A DNA stretch of 64,000 nucleotides, taken from CBDCYH01 sp965224105. Lineage in GTDB: Bacteria > Bacteroidota > Rhodothermia > Rhodothermales > JABDKH01. Below are positions 28,361-37,373 of the stretch, one piece after another. The stretch lies in contig CBDCYH010000002.1 in the NCBI GenBank assembly GCA_965224105.1, positions 1,426,001-1,490,000 of the forward strand, written 5' to 3'. The notes under the pieces are model-generated. The model searched no databases. It was given only the letters and a program-made list of their open reading frames with translations, and had not been told where the DNA came from. A program made the position numbers and the translations under genes. Positions within the stretch are counted from its first letter, which is position 1. Every line of letters begins with the position of its first letter.

Positions 28361-29119
28361 CTACTCTGCCGGTGCCACCATCCGGAATCCTTCCAGCCAT
28401 GCTTCTTTCATGAGGTAACACCCGGCCAGCGAGGGATGCACGCCATCCGGACACCAGTACTCCACTGGCGCCAGCTCAAGAGCCTCTTCAAAGATCTGAT
28501 GATACGGTAACAAGACCGCCCCAAAGTCTCCTGCGATTTGCCTGGCAGCGTCCCGGTAATCTGTAAACTTCTGCCAACGAGCATCAATGAATTCACCGCC
28601 CGCGACAGCGAACGGCTCTCCTACAATCAGTTGCACGTTTGGCAGCGAGGCACGAGTACGTTGAATCAGCCCCCGCAAATCCCTTTCATAATCTCGAACC
28701 GATCCTGCGTACCCATCGGCCAGCGAATGCCAGAAGTCATTAACGCCAATCAGGATGCTCAGCACGTCGGGCTTGAGATTCAGGCAATCGTCGTCCCATC
28801 TGTCGCTCAGTTGGAAGACTTTGTCACCACTGATTCCACGATTGTAAAAACGGTAACGCATCGCGGGCTCTGATCCAAGCAGATGCGCAACGGCCAGTCG
28901 CACATACCCGTTGCCCAGACCGGCCGGTGCGTTGGCATAGTAGTCCCCGCGGTCGCGACCGGCATCCGTAATGCTATCGCCCTGAAATAAAACAGTGAGC
29001 CCCTTTCCGCGTGGAGCATTACGTAGCCCCCGGTTCGCCGCATGCACTTCTTGTCTGATTACCGTTGCCGAAAACGCCGAGAGTGCTGACAGCTTGAGAA
29101 AATTGCGTCTAGTGGACAT
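28361..29119 (-). CDS. Tat-exported SGNH/GDSL hydrolase
   Basis: A 252-residue protein. The start at 29119 puts the twin-arginine signal first (STRRNFLKLSALSAF); an upstream ATG at 29155 adds 12 unneeded residues. The SGNH blocks are all visible: block I FQGDSITDAG with nucleophile Ser, the Gly block YNRGISGDK, block III IGVNDFW with Asn, and block V PDGVHPS with Asp and His. It should be a periplasmic carbohydrate esterase or lipase. Tat export implies folding before translocation. Confidence 0.88.
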   Translation of the reverse strand: MSTRRNFLKLSALSAFSATVIRQEVHAANRGLRNAPRGKGLTVLFQGDSITDAGRDRGDYYANAPAGLGNGYVRLAVAHLLGSEPAMRYRFYNRGISGDKVFQLSDRWDDDCLNLKPDVLSILIGVNDFWHSLADGYAGSVRDYERDLRGLIQRTRASLPNVQLIVGEPFAVAGGEFIDARWQKFTDYRDAARQIAGDFGAVLLPYHQIFEEALELAPVEYWCPDGVHPSLAGCYLMKEAWLEGFRMVAPAE

Positions 29120-29218
29120 GTGGCCAAAGTATTTTTGATTGCCGTCAAAATACAATCCAACAAGCTCACGGACTCAGGGGATTATTGTCGAACGTCGGGG
29201 GCGGGGGAAACTACGTGA

Positions 29219-32200
29219 CTAGTCGGGCAGAGTCTGAAGGTCTAGTTGCGCCTCTGATCTGTTCGTCTGAAGCAGATTGATATCGGGATCAACAACAATG
29301 CGTATCGGCGCGAATGTCGACCTTAGTTCAATGCGTTTCGATTCTCCCGCGCCAAGAGTAATGGATGCGGCTGTCCGCTTCCTTGTTCTTTCCAGACTAT
29401 CTCCTTCGTTGGGACGAGTGACGCCCTCGATGGCAACCAAGGGTCTCACATGGCCGGTTCCAACGTTCTTAATTGTCGCTGCTACAATCCATTCATTATG
29501 GTCTCCGGCTTTGGGTGGAATTACGACCGGTTCGAAAATTTTAAACTCAGGTAACACGACTGAGTAGAACCACTGATCGACAAACCGGTCGTAAGCACTT
29601 GTGTCTGCAGAGTGCGGGCGCAGCCAATTCAACATGTCATGTAGTGTAGGCAGGATGTTTTCGGAGGCGCTATTCGCTATAAAAGTTTTGAGGCCATTTG
29701 TCATGGCCTGTCGCCCAAATTCCTCGTGCATCATCCACTGGACCAGTGCTCCCTTTTCAAAGATAATTGCACGGTCAGTGGCGTTGTTATGGTCGACCAT
29801 TGCAATCAAAGGTTTTTCGGTGTCGGGTCTATGTCTACGTACGTAGCTCGACTCGAGCCTTCGGGCAAACTCAGCCCGCGCGTCTGGCCCGTGTTCTTCT
29901 TCCACCAATAGCGCCGATGCGTACGTCGCCATTCCTTCGATAAGGTGATCTGTCCCTGGGCCATCTCCAGCAGCCAACATATTGCCCCACCATTGATGGG
30001 CGGCTTCATGAGCGGCAACGATGAATGGGGTCGAGATACGTGCGCCGGGATGTGAGAGAAAACCAATGCTCTCGGAAAACGGAATGTTGGTAGGGAAGCC
30101 AATCGCATTCCGATTGTAGTTCGGATACTCATTCACGCGGAGCTCCTGCCACGGGTATTCGCCAAACCAATCCGAATAGTGTTCACGCGCCGCGACAAGT
30201 GCGGAAAGTATAATTATGGCATTCTCATGATGTTTGGGATGATAAAAAACTGCTGTTTTTCCGCTCGATAAACTATCCCACTTGCCGCCCACTATACTAA
30301 TTGATCCCACGGGCTTGTCACTCGTGAACACCACGGTTCTTATGTCGTCGCTGACAACATCGCTCACCTTTGTGCCGACGGTATTGAACGTATAGTCGGC
30401 GGGAGCCGTTAGCTCCAGGCTCGTAGTAAAAGGACTTGACTTCCTGTACTGTTTTTTCTCCCAGAAATCCGGACGAACCTGTGCCGGTTCTGGATGAGGT
30501 CGACTGGTCGCCCCAATTGTATCGTTAAATCCCGGACTTGGTAGGAACGAGTTTCTTAGTGTATGAAGAAGTACGCCAGACGGGAGCACGAACTGATCGA
30601 TCCCTCCACCGTTTTTGGTAAATCCGCGGGGATAAGTTGCTGCATAGGAGAATCCAATGTCGATCGATTGACCCGCCGCGAGCGGCTTGTGCAGCGCAAG
30701 CACGTGCAGTCCCGATCGGTTTTCAAAAATTGGCGATTCTCCTTCGATCTTCCAGTCGACCTCACCAAATTTGCGTCTTATCGTAAACGCAATCACATTC
30801 AATGAGGAATCTGTTCTATTTGTCATTCGATACGAACCGGAAAGGTCAAACTTCCGTTTGGTTGGTACAAGATTGACTTTCAGGTCCACGTGATCAATGG
30901 AAGGCATGGGGACGTTTGACCATGTTTCCACATTGCGGAGCCAGTATTCATGATCAGCTCTTGCGTCCGTCCCACTCTGAAAACCGGACCGGATCTGCAG
31001 CTTAAGCGAGCCGGCGATAACGAGAGGTAGAAGCATGAAAGGAATGATTCGCGCTACCGTCTTTGCCAATTTATAGCGCCGCAACCGATCTGCTGCGGCC
31101 ACTGTGTCCACGGCAATTCGCGGGAATAGTCGCACCGCGACAACTGCTAGAAAGAGCGCTGCAGCCAAAACCATTAACCTATTGAGAAGTAGCGGCGATC
31201 CGTTCAGAGAAAACGTTCCCATGTCACTCCAACGAAGTGTCCCAATAGCTGTCCAATTGCCGACCCAGGTAAGGGTACCTGATTGCAATGTACGCAGCGT
31301 CCATACCAGCGCGATGATGCCAATTGCGTACGTGGTATAACGACTTCTTACCATCGCGCAGACTGCTGTCACGAATGCGTTCCAAAACACAAGTGTTGGC
31401 AGCAGAACCGCTCCCCAAACCACAGCTAAATTCCACAACTCTGGAAACTGTTTGCTTTTGATCCAGATCAACACTGATGCGCCCAGGCCAATCAGGACAA
31501 GCAGGAAAATAACCAGTATGACGCTCGCCAGGTTTTTTGCAACTATGATTGCAGATGTGCGAATGGGGAACGCGTAGAGTAGCTGGTCGAATCGATTTGA
31601 TTGTTCTCGCCTGATGGATTCTACCGTGAAGAAAAGCATCACCGCACATAGCATGAAAGTCAACGTACTGAACATTGAAATAGACAGCGTTCCGGTCGTC
31701 AATAACAGCGGTTCTCCAAAAGGCCCGAGTGAAGTTGAGCCTTTCTCAAGCGATGTTGAAAGGAAAAGAGGAATTAACAGGTACAAAGCTGGTTGTTTCG
31801 CCAGCTCTACCAGGTCGCACTTGAGGATTTCTGCGATCGTAGAATCAAAAGAAGTTTGCTCCGAGCGCATTCCCAGGGTCTCCAAGGTGGTGATAGACCG
31901 ATGAATAATTGGCCTCAACCTGTCTGGTGTCTCGCTCGAAATTTGGGGCGAAGTGGAGGATGCTTGAATGGTCGATTTTTGGCGAAAGAGACCCCTCTTG
32001 GCGGGGGCACCGCCCATTGCGACGACTTTTTTTACATGCGGAATACATGATGCAACAGCGACGATAGCACCAAACAACAGCACTAGCCGATTGAAGAGAA
32101 TCGTTCCTGTAAGAGATACAGATTCGGTGTTAACTTGCTCTACCGTCTCAGCGTGCGCAATGACGTCCTGGATGAGCCAGCGAAGGCCTGATGGGTCGAG

Positions 32201-32854
32201 GACTTTCAACATGGTGTTGACAGAATTGGCTAGCCCGGGTGGATTCCACATGGCAAAAACTGGAAGCAAAAAAATCATGGCAACCGGTATAGCCAGAACC
32301 ACCAGTGGTCTACGGCTTCTTTCACCGACTGCGAAAGTCAGTCCCGTAATTCCCATTATTGGAATCAGGGAAAAGACGATCGACGGTTTCACGTAATGCC
32401 AAAGATCGAAGGGTCCCGTTGTACCCGTCACACCATTTGTGATCTCATAAAAACCAATCAGGAGCAGAGTTTGAATAAGTAGTACCAGGGCGAGAGCCGA
32501 GACTACTCCCAAATATTTTCCAAAGACGTACTCGGAAGGAGTGAGGGGTGTGGAATGTAGCAGGTCGGATATCTGGTGTTCGTCGTCTCGAATTACTGCA
32601 AGGCCGCCAACCACTGCGGCGAAGAAGCCGTATAAGACGAAACTGCTTAAACCAAAGAAAGAGGTGAGCGCGTATTCTGAATTGATGTACGGAGAAATTG
32701 AACCAACAAATCCGTCGCCTTTAGGAAGCACCGCTACCGACGAAAGACTGAGAACGGTGAACGCTGCTCCAGTTAACAAAATCCACCAAAACGGTCGCCG
32801 CAGGATCGTGTAAAATTCCAATCCAGAAACGGCACGCAGGCGATCTATGTTCAC
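29219..32854 (-). CDS. ABC-2 permease fused to M1-family metallopeptidase
   Basis: A 1211-residue fusion. Residues 1-270 and about 330-600 form two ABC-2-type membrane halves, each with about six hydrophobic helices (LTPSEYVFGKYLGVVSALALV; FPIRTSAIIVAKNLASVILVI). From about 650 there is an extracytoplasmic beta-rich region and then a gluzincin domain with HEAAHQWW near residue 946 and the third zinc ligand Glu in HLIEGMATY, spaced 18 residues as in M1 aminopeptidases. It would be a membrane-anchored peptidase tied to an ABC transporter. The ATG overlaps the stop of the upstream ATPase by 4 nt, so the ATPase is its partner. Confidence 0.88.
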   Translation of the reverse strand: MNIDRLRAVSGLEFYTILRRPFWWILLTGAAFTVLSLSSVAVLPKGDGFVGSISPYINSEYALTSFFGLSSFVLYGFFAAVVGGLAVIRDDEHQISDLLHSTPLTPSEYVFGKYLGVVSALALVLLIQTLLLIGFYEITNGVTGTTGPFDLWHYVKPSIVFSLIPIMGITGLTFAVGERSRRPLVVLAIPVAMIFLLPVFAMWNPPGLANSVNTMLKVLDPSGLRWLIQDVIAHAETVEQVNTESVSLTGTILFNRLVLLFGAIVAVASCIPHVKKVVAMGGAPAKRGLFRQKSTIQASSTSPQISSETPDRLRPIIHRSITTLETLGMRSEQTSFDSTIAEILKCDLVELAKQPALYLLIPLFLSTSLEKGSTSLGPFGEPLLLTTGTLSISMFSTLTFMLCAVMLFFTVESIRREQSNRFDQLLYAFPIRTSAIIVAKNLASVILVIFLLVLIGLGASVLIWIKSKQFPELWNLAVVWGAVLLPTLVFWNAFVTAVCAMVRSRYTTYAIGIIALVWTLRTLQSGTLTWVGNWTAIGTLRWSDMGTFSLNGSPLLLNRLMVLAAALFLAVVAVRLFPRIAVDTVAAADRLRRYKLAKTVARIIPFMLLPLVIAGSLKLQIRSGFQSGTDARADHEYWLRNVETWSNVPMPSIDHVDLKVNLVPTKRKFDLSGSYRMTNRTDSSLNVIAFTIRRKFGEVDWKIEGESPIFENRSGLHVLALHKPLAAGQSIDIGFSYAATYPRGFTKNGGGIDQFVLPSGVLLHTLRNSFLPSPGFNDTIGATSRPHPEPAQVRPDFWEKKQYRKSSPFTTSLELTAPADYTFNTVGTKVSDVVSDDIRTVVFTSDKPVGSISIVGGKWDSLSSGKTAVFYHPKHHENAIIILSALVAAREHYSDWFGEYPWQELRVNEYPNYNRNAIGFPTNIPFSESIGFLSHPGARISTPFIVAAHEAAHQWWGNMLAAGDGPGTDHLIEGMATYASALLVEEEHGPDARAEFARRLESSYVRRHRPDTEKPLIAMVDHNNATDRAIIFEKGALVQWMMHEEFGRQAMTNGLKTFIANSASENILPTLHDMLNWLRPHSADTSAYDRFVDQWFYSVVLPEFKIFEPVVIPPKAGDHNEWIVAATIKNVGTGHVRPLVAIEGVTRPNEGDSLERTRKRTAASITLGAGESKRIELRSTFAPIRIVVDPDINLLQTNRSEAQLDLQTLPD

Positions 32855-33774
32855 GTGAGAACCTCATCGGTGGTAATCTCTTGGCCAGCAGTATGCTCCC
32901 GTTGGGCGGCCCGCTGCATTTCGAACATGTATGCGTCCTCTAGGGTGGGGAGGACGGGGTCGAATCCAAGAGGTGGTCCTCCAGACTTAACAAGGATTCT
33001 GGCCATGCTTCTACCCTCTATGAGGTGTGATTTAGTTACCAGTATCTCTTTACCAAACCGCTCAAGTTTTTCAGGCGCAATTGAACCTTCGAAGATCTTG
33101 TGTTGAAGTTGAGCGCGGGCGGCTGTCGGAGTTGATTGTAAGACTAGTGAACCCTTTCTGATAAGCGCGAATCGCGGGCAGAGAGTGGCTACGTCTTCGA
33201 CAATGTGAGTAGAGAGGAGAACGGTTCTGTCTTCTGCCAACTCAGTCAGCAACCCGTAGAACCGAAGCCGCTCTTCGGGATCGAGTCCTGCCGTTGGCTC
33301 ATCAACGATTATAAGATCAGGATTGCCCGCAATAGCCTGAGCTATGCCTAGTCGACGGCGCATGCCTCCCGAGTAGGTTTTCGTTTTCCTTTTTGCGGCG
33401 CCAGCCAGGTTTACTCGTTCGAGAAGTGCCGAACACAATTTGGCAAGTCCGCCAGGAGCCTGGACACCTTTCAGGCGGAGCATGAGTAGCAGCATCGACT
33501 CGCCTGTCAAATTCGGGTAGAAGCCGAAATCTTGCGGGAGGTAACCGAGGTGGGGCCAAAGGATTTCGGGCCTGCCTGTGATATCCTCTTCGTTATAAAT
33601 AACCTGGCCGGAGGTAGGTTCGAGAAGACCCGCTAAAACACGCATGAGGGTTGTCTTTCCCGAACCATTCGGACCCAGCAATCCGAACATCCCGGCAGGA
33701 ATTGACAATGACACTCCCTTAAGGGCAGCAATAGAGCCTGGGTATACTTTTACTAAATCTCGGATTTCGATCAT
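32851..33774 (-). CDS. ABC transporter ATP-binding protein (ABC-2 type)
   Basis: A 307-residue ATPase: Walker A GPNGSGKTT near residue 35, signature YSGGMRRRLGIAQ, Walker B LIIVDEPTAGLDP and H-loop STHIVED. The C-terminal extension after residue 215 is typical of DrrA/CcmA-like subunits. It is translationally coupled (4-nt overlap) to the ABC-2/M1 fusion, which supplies the membrane part. The Lrp gene ends 42 bp upstream on the same strand and may control the pair. Confidence 0.92.
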   Translation of the reverse strand: MIEIRDLVKVYPGSIAALKGVSLSIPAGMFGLLGPNGSGKTTLMRVLAGLLEPTSGQVIYNEEDITGRPEILWPHLGYLPQDFGFYPNLTGESMLLLMLRLKGVQAPGGLAKLCSALLERVNLAGAAKRKTKTYSGGMRRRLGIAQAIAGNPDLIIVDEPTAGLDPEERLRFYGLLTELAEDRTVLLSTHIVEDVATLCPRFALIRKGSLVLQSTPTAARAQLQHKIFEGSIAPEKLERFGKEILVTKSHLIEGRSMARILVKSGGPPLGFDPVLPTLEDAYMFEMQRAAQREHTAGQEITTDEVLT

Positions 33775-33816
33775 GCGCCGGCTTTATCAATCTAATCTTG
33801 TTTATAGGAGATGCAC

Positions 33817-34278
33817 CTAGTCAGATGGCAATTGCGGCAGGGGGACGCGTCCACTCTCTCGAACAGAATCCATAACGATGGTCGTGCGGGTGGTGGTGAC
33901 GTTTGGAATCATTCCAATCGCTGTATTGAGTAAGAGGCCGAGCGAGGCTGGATTCTTGGTCCGAACCTTTATCAACCAACAATCCTCGCCGGCAACATGG
34001 TGCACCTCCATCACTTCCGGAATTGCGGCTAGCAGATCGCCCGACTTCATGTCTCCGAACTCGGCGACGCCCACGGAAACAAACGCCAGAAGTCCGCGAT
34101 CGACAGCAATTGGATCAATTTGCGCTTCGTAACCAGTGATTATTCCGTCCCTTTCGAGTTTTCGAATCCTTGAGAGAATTGCCGACGGAGCCATCTCGAG
34201 GGACCGAGCAATCTCTGCATTAGATGTCCGCGCTTCTGACTGCAGAATCGTGATGATTTGTAGATCTATTGCGTCCAA
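33817..34278 (-). CDS. Lrp/AsnC-family transcriptional regulator
   Basis: A 153-residue protein. The N-terminal HTH (LQIITILQSEARTSNAEIARSLEMAPSAILSRIRKLERDGII) is followed by the RAM/AsnC ligand domain (GLLAFVSVGV ... VMEVHHVAGEDCWLIKVR ... TTRTTIVM). Such proteins sense amino acids. Position at the head of the ABC/M1-peptidase group suggests amino-acid-responsive control of peptide handling, which is inference. The upstream 180 bp are AT-rich. Confidence 0.9.
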   Translation of the reverse strand: MDAIDLQIITILQSEARTSNAEIARSLEMAPSAILSRIRKLERDGIITGYEAQIDPIAVDRGLLAFVSVGVAEFGDMKSGDLLAAIPEVMEVHHVAGEDCWLIKVRTKNPASLGLLLNTAIGMIPNVTTTRTTIVMDSVRESGRVPLPQLPSD

Positions 34279-34465
34279 TGTTCTGCTAAAAGATTCATAT
34301 TACGAATGATACTTTCATTATGTTGCAATATAGAGAATTATAGTCAATCGGCGCTCGAATGGGGCACAGGCCTTGATTTCTGGTAAGTCCGGGCTTTTCT
34401 GATTCCAATCACGGAAACAGTCGAATTTCATTTTTGTAGACTCTATCAGTTCTCGTCCGAGCAAC

Positions 34466-35587
34466 ATGAAGAAAGTCATTACCACATTGTGCGCCGTTTC
34501 ACTTCTGCTGGTTGGATGCGATCTCGCTCAAGAACCTGTCATCGAAGCGGACCCCGACTCTCCGTTCAAGGCGGCGGAAGAAAACCTGGGATCCTGGACA
34601 TGGATTCCCGTTGAGGAGAGCACCTGCCGTGATGGCTCATCAACGGGCCTGGGCGTTCGACTACAAGAGGGTGCCGACAAGCTTGTAATTTTCCTGCAGG
34701 GCGGCGGAGCCTGTTATGACGCGCAGTCGTGCCAGGAAAATGCGGAGGGAAGGATAGCTGGCGCCTCCTACACACAGTCCGATTTTCAAGGCTGGGTATC
34801 CTCGCTCGGCAACACCGGACTATTCAGCAAGACGAATGCTGAAAATCCAACTAATGATTGGAACCACGTGTATGTCCCTTACTGCACGGGCGACCTGCAC
34901 GGCGGACAAAAGCTGAACGCTCCTGTTGATGGATTGTCTGAGCCGCAGCAGTTCGCTGGCTACGCCAATATGGGTGAGTATTTGAAACTACTCAAGGGAT
35001 ACTTCACGCAGCCGAGTGAGGTATTGCTCGGAGGTGCAAGCGCCGGCGGTTTCGGAACGGTGATCAACTATCCGCAAGTTGCATCAGCATTTAGTAGCGT
35101 TAGTGTCACAGCAATGGTCGATGCGGCGCCGCTCTTCCCTGCCAATTCGATACTCACGTCCTGCTTCCAGGAAAAGGTGCAGAACACATTCAATCTCCAA
35201 TTGCCAGAAGGCTGCACCGGATGTAATGATTTTTCCAACAACGGAATCGCCGAGATGTACAATTACCTTGGCAATACGTATCCGCGGGCGCAATTTGGTT
35301 TGGGATCGGCAGACGCAGACCTCGTCGGGGTCGTCCTGTTGGACCGCGAGTCCAAAGCATGTGGTGGATCAGGCGTCAACATTTTCCATTACCGCGCAGC
35401 ACTGCTGTCCCTTACAGACACGATCCTGAAGAATAATCCCAACTGGTCATCGTACTACTGGGGAGGCCTGCATCATACATTCAGCCAAAGCAATGCGCTC
35501 TTCTTTGATACGGATGAGGGCGGGATGAGCGTCGCGGAATGGCTGGGACAATACAAAGACGGCTCGACCTTGCACATCGCGCCGTAA
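34466..35587 (+). CDS. Pectinacetylesterase/NOTUM-like lipoprotein
   Basis: A 373-residue lipoprotein (TLCAVSLLLVGC). The core follows the pectinacetylesterase/NOTUM family: LVIFLQGGGACYDAQSC (oxyanion region and disulfide), VYVPYCTGDLHGG, the nucleophile elbow GGASAGGFG near residue 192, and HHTFSQ near residue 333 with the likely catalytic His. The product should deacylate plant or microbial polysaccharides, or lipid-modified substrates, at the cell surface. The many Cys residues suit an exported protein. It is monocistronic. Confidence 0.85.
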   Translation: MKKVITTLCAVSLLLVGCDLAQEPVIEADPDSPFKAAEENLGSWTWIPVEESTCRDGSSTGLGVRLQEGADKLVIFLQGGGACYDAQSCQENAEGRIAGASYTQSDFQGWVSSLGNTGLFSKTNAENPTNDWNHVYVPYCTGDLHGGQKLNAPVDGLSEPQQFAGYANMGEYLKLLKGYFTQPSEVLLGGASAGGFGTVINYPQVASAFSSVSVTAMVDAAPLFPANSILTSCFQEKVQNTFNLQLPEGCTGCNDFSNNGIAEMYNYLGNTYPRAQFGLGSADADLVGVVLLDRESKACGGSGVNIFHYRAALLSLTDTILKNNPNWSSYYWGGLHHTFSQSNALFFDTDEGGMSVAEWLGQYKDGSTLHIAP

Positions 35588-35893
35588 ACGAACTGTGGCG
35601 CTCGATCAACGATGGGCCAGTTTTTTCGCGTGGGGAGAACCTCTTGAGGAGATTGTTGTTTAGATGTGCTCTTTCTTGAAAGAACCGGTCAGATCAGGCA
35701 AAGCCTGCGTGATAGTTGTTTTATCAACGTGATTGTTGTCCTATCTTGAAAGTATGCGTCAATGGGGCGCGGCCTTAGTTGGTAGTTCGAGTTTACCCTT
35801 GAGATCTCCAGTGCGGCACACACTAACCGGTGGTTTGGGCGTTGGCCATCAGTTGGTGCAGTTTTACAACGCACACTTAATCGATTATAGTAG
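35588..35893. other. Intergenic region upstream of the RRM gene
   Basis: 306 bp without a gene. It includes a short palindrome CTTTC-TT-GAAAG near 35671 and a similar CTATCTTGAAAG 80 bp later. Part of it probably forms a long leader of the RRM gene, as in cold-responsive RNA-binding genes, but no known riboswitch was recognised. Confidence 0.4.
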
Positions 35894-36172
35894 ATGAATA
35901 TTTATGTAGGCAATCTCGCTTATTCAGTAACGGAAGAAGAGCTTTCGGAACTGTTTGGAGCATACGGTACTGTAACAAGTGCCAACATCATCACAGACCG
36001 CGACACGGGTAACTCCAAAGGTTTTGGTTTTGTGGAGATGGAAGAAAAAGCAGAGGGCGAGAAGGCCATCGAAGAACTGGACGGAAGTTCAGTCAATGGA
36101 AGAAACATCAGGGTTAACGAAGCTCGACCGCGCGGGGAGAGATCATCGCGACCGCCGAGGAGGAACTGGTAA
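35894..36172 (+). CDS. RRM-domain RNA-binding protein
   Basis: A 92-residue single-RRM protein. RNP2 is IYVGNL at 3-8 and RNP1 is SKGFGFVEM at 41-49, with aromatic residues placed for RNA stacking. A short Arg-rich tail (RPRGERSSRPPRRNW) follows. Bacterial single-RRM proteins (Rbp) are common in Bacteroidota and cyanobacteria, bind mRNA, and can be cold-induced. A strong terminator follows within 20 bp, so it is transcribed alone. Confidence 0.93.
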   Translation: MNIYVGNLAYSVTEEELSELFGAYGTVTSANIITDRDTGNSKGFGFVEMEEKAEGEKAIEELDGSSVNGRNIRVNEARPRGERSSRPPRRNW

Positions 36173-36191
36173 GGTTCTCTCATCAAAGATT

Positions 36192-36235
36192 AGCCGGCCC
36201 GAAGGTATCGCGATACTCGAAGGCCGGCTTTTTTT
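36192..36235 (+). terminator. Intrinsic terminator of the RRM gene
   Basis: AGCCGGCC and GGCCGGCT form an 8-bp stem enclosing a second inner palindrome (GTATCGCGATAC), followed by a run of seven T. Confidence 0.9.
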
Positions 36236-36271
36236 GTCTCCCAACATTTTTTCGCGCAACCATTCCAACTC

Positions 36272-36742
36272 GTGATCACTATTCATCTCAAGAAAAAATC
36301 AGACGGATCGTCGATTTCCATCACAAGACCAGACGGATCCGTGACGTGGCATGCGTACACCAAACCTTTCTACGCGCTGCACGACCTGCTTCACTATGCC
36401 GTCGAACGCACCCTCCGATTCGATCTTGGATTCTTCGGGCTTGTCGCGAAAGGCTGGGACATCACAGATTTTGGCTCCAGGGAATTCGCGGGCGACGATA
36501 AACTCGCTGGTGTCTGGATCGAGATGCTCGTCTCGCTGATCTCGCAACATATCGCAGGGCCTGCTCCCGACGCAGTCAAATTCAACTCCGCACTGGCAAC
36601 CATGTGCGAGCAGTATTCTCCCCCGTTGCCGTTCCGCCCATTAACTGCACTCGAGATGGAAACGATTTGGAGCGAATACGGTCGGCTGCTTTACACGTGG
36701 AATGAACTTCCCGCTGGATCGGAGATTTCATTGCAGTTCTGA
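36272..36742 (+). CDS. Conserved hypothetical protein
   Basis: A 156-residue soluble protein. It opens with two strands (ITIHLKKKSDGSSISITRPDGSVTWH), then a helix with a DLLHYAVERTL motif and a FGLVAKGWDITDF segment, and ends with a helical and acidic tail. Proteins of this shape occur as unannotated small genes in several phyla, but no function is known to me. It stands alone between the RRM terminator and a convergent SRPBCC gene. Confidence 0.68.
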   Translation: MITIHLKKKSDGSSISITRPDGSVTWHAYTKPFYALHDLLHYAVERTLRFDLGFFGLVAKGWDITDFGSREFAGDDKLAGVWIEMLVSLISQHIAGPAPDAVKFNSALATMCEQYSPPLPFRPLTALEMETIWSEYGRLLYTWNELPAGSEISLQF

Positions 36743-36783
36743 CACAGGTGGATTGCTACCAGCACCGCATCAACACGGTCGGG

Positions 36784-37215
36784 CTACACACTCAGCCGAT
36801 CTTCGTAAGCGACCTGTTCTCCGTTTTCCACAAACCGTTTCATGATCCGCAGGTACATCGCCCAGCAATAGTTTGACGTCGCGAAATGGTCAGTCCATTC
36901 CGACCATCCGCTGTGTTCAAACTTCAGGCGCGTGCCACCCTTTCCTTTACTGAGGCCGAACGAAACAACACTGCCCAGCCAGTCGGGCTCAGCCTTTGTA
37001 AGCGTAAGTGACAATTGTTTTCCCGGTTCGACTGATGTTACTTCCGCAAGCCAGTGATATTCTGGCCCAAAGTACAGCGTGTACTCGTTGCCAAGTGAAG
37101 GGTCACCCTCGCATTTGAGCGTCCACCACTGGTCAAGCCCGCGTGGAGTTGCCACAGCATCCCACACCCTTTCGGGAAGGGCGTTGATTGGCAGGATGTG
37201 AGAAATCGAATACAT
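36784..37215 (-). CDS. SRPBCC/AHSA1-like domain protein
   Basis: A 143-residue START-like protein: ISHILPINALPERVWDAVATPRGLDQWW at the N-terminus, GGTRLKFEHSGW in the sheet and a C-terminal helix (CWAMYLRIMKRFVENGE). It fits the activator-of-Hsp90-ATPase/SRPBCC group, which binds hydrophobic ligands. The start at 37215 is chosen over 37281 because the fold begins at MYSISH; GGAAAA precedes it. Confidence 0.85.
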   Translation of the reverse strand: MYSISHILPINALPERVWDAVATPRGLDQWWTLKCEGDPSLGNEYTLYFGPEYHWLAEVTSVEPGKQLSLTLTKAEPDWLGSVVSFGLSKGKGGTRLKFEHSGWSEWTDHFATSNYCWAMYLRIMKRFVENGEQVAYEDRLSV

Positions 37216-37373
37216 TATTTTTCCGGTTTGATTCTGGATAATAGGAGATAACATCAGACCAGAACAACTCCCTGGCTTCACCGCCGGATTGATTCGTCGC
37301 GTGCACTCATTGCAGGCCCATTTCTTGGGAGAACTCTCCTGCCGTACCTTGCCCCCGGACTAACGAAAGAGGC

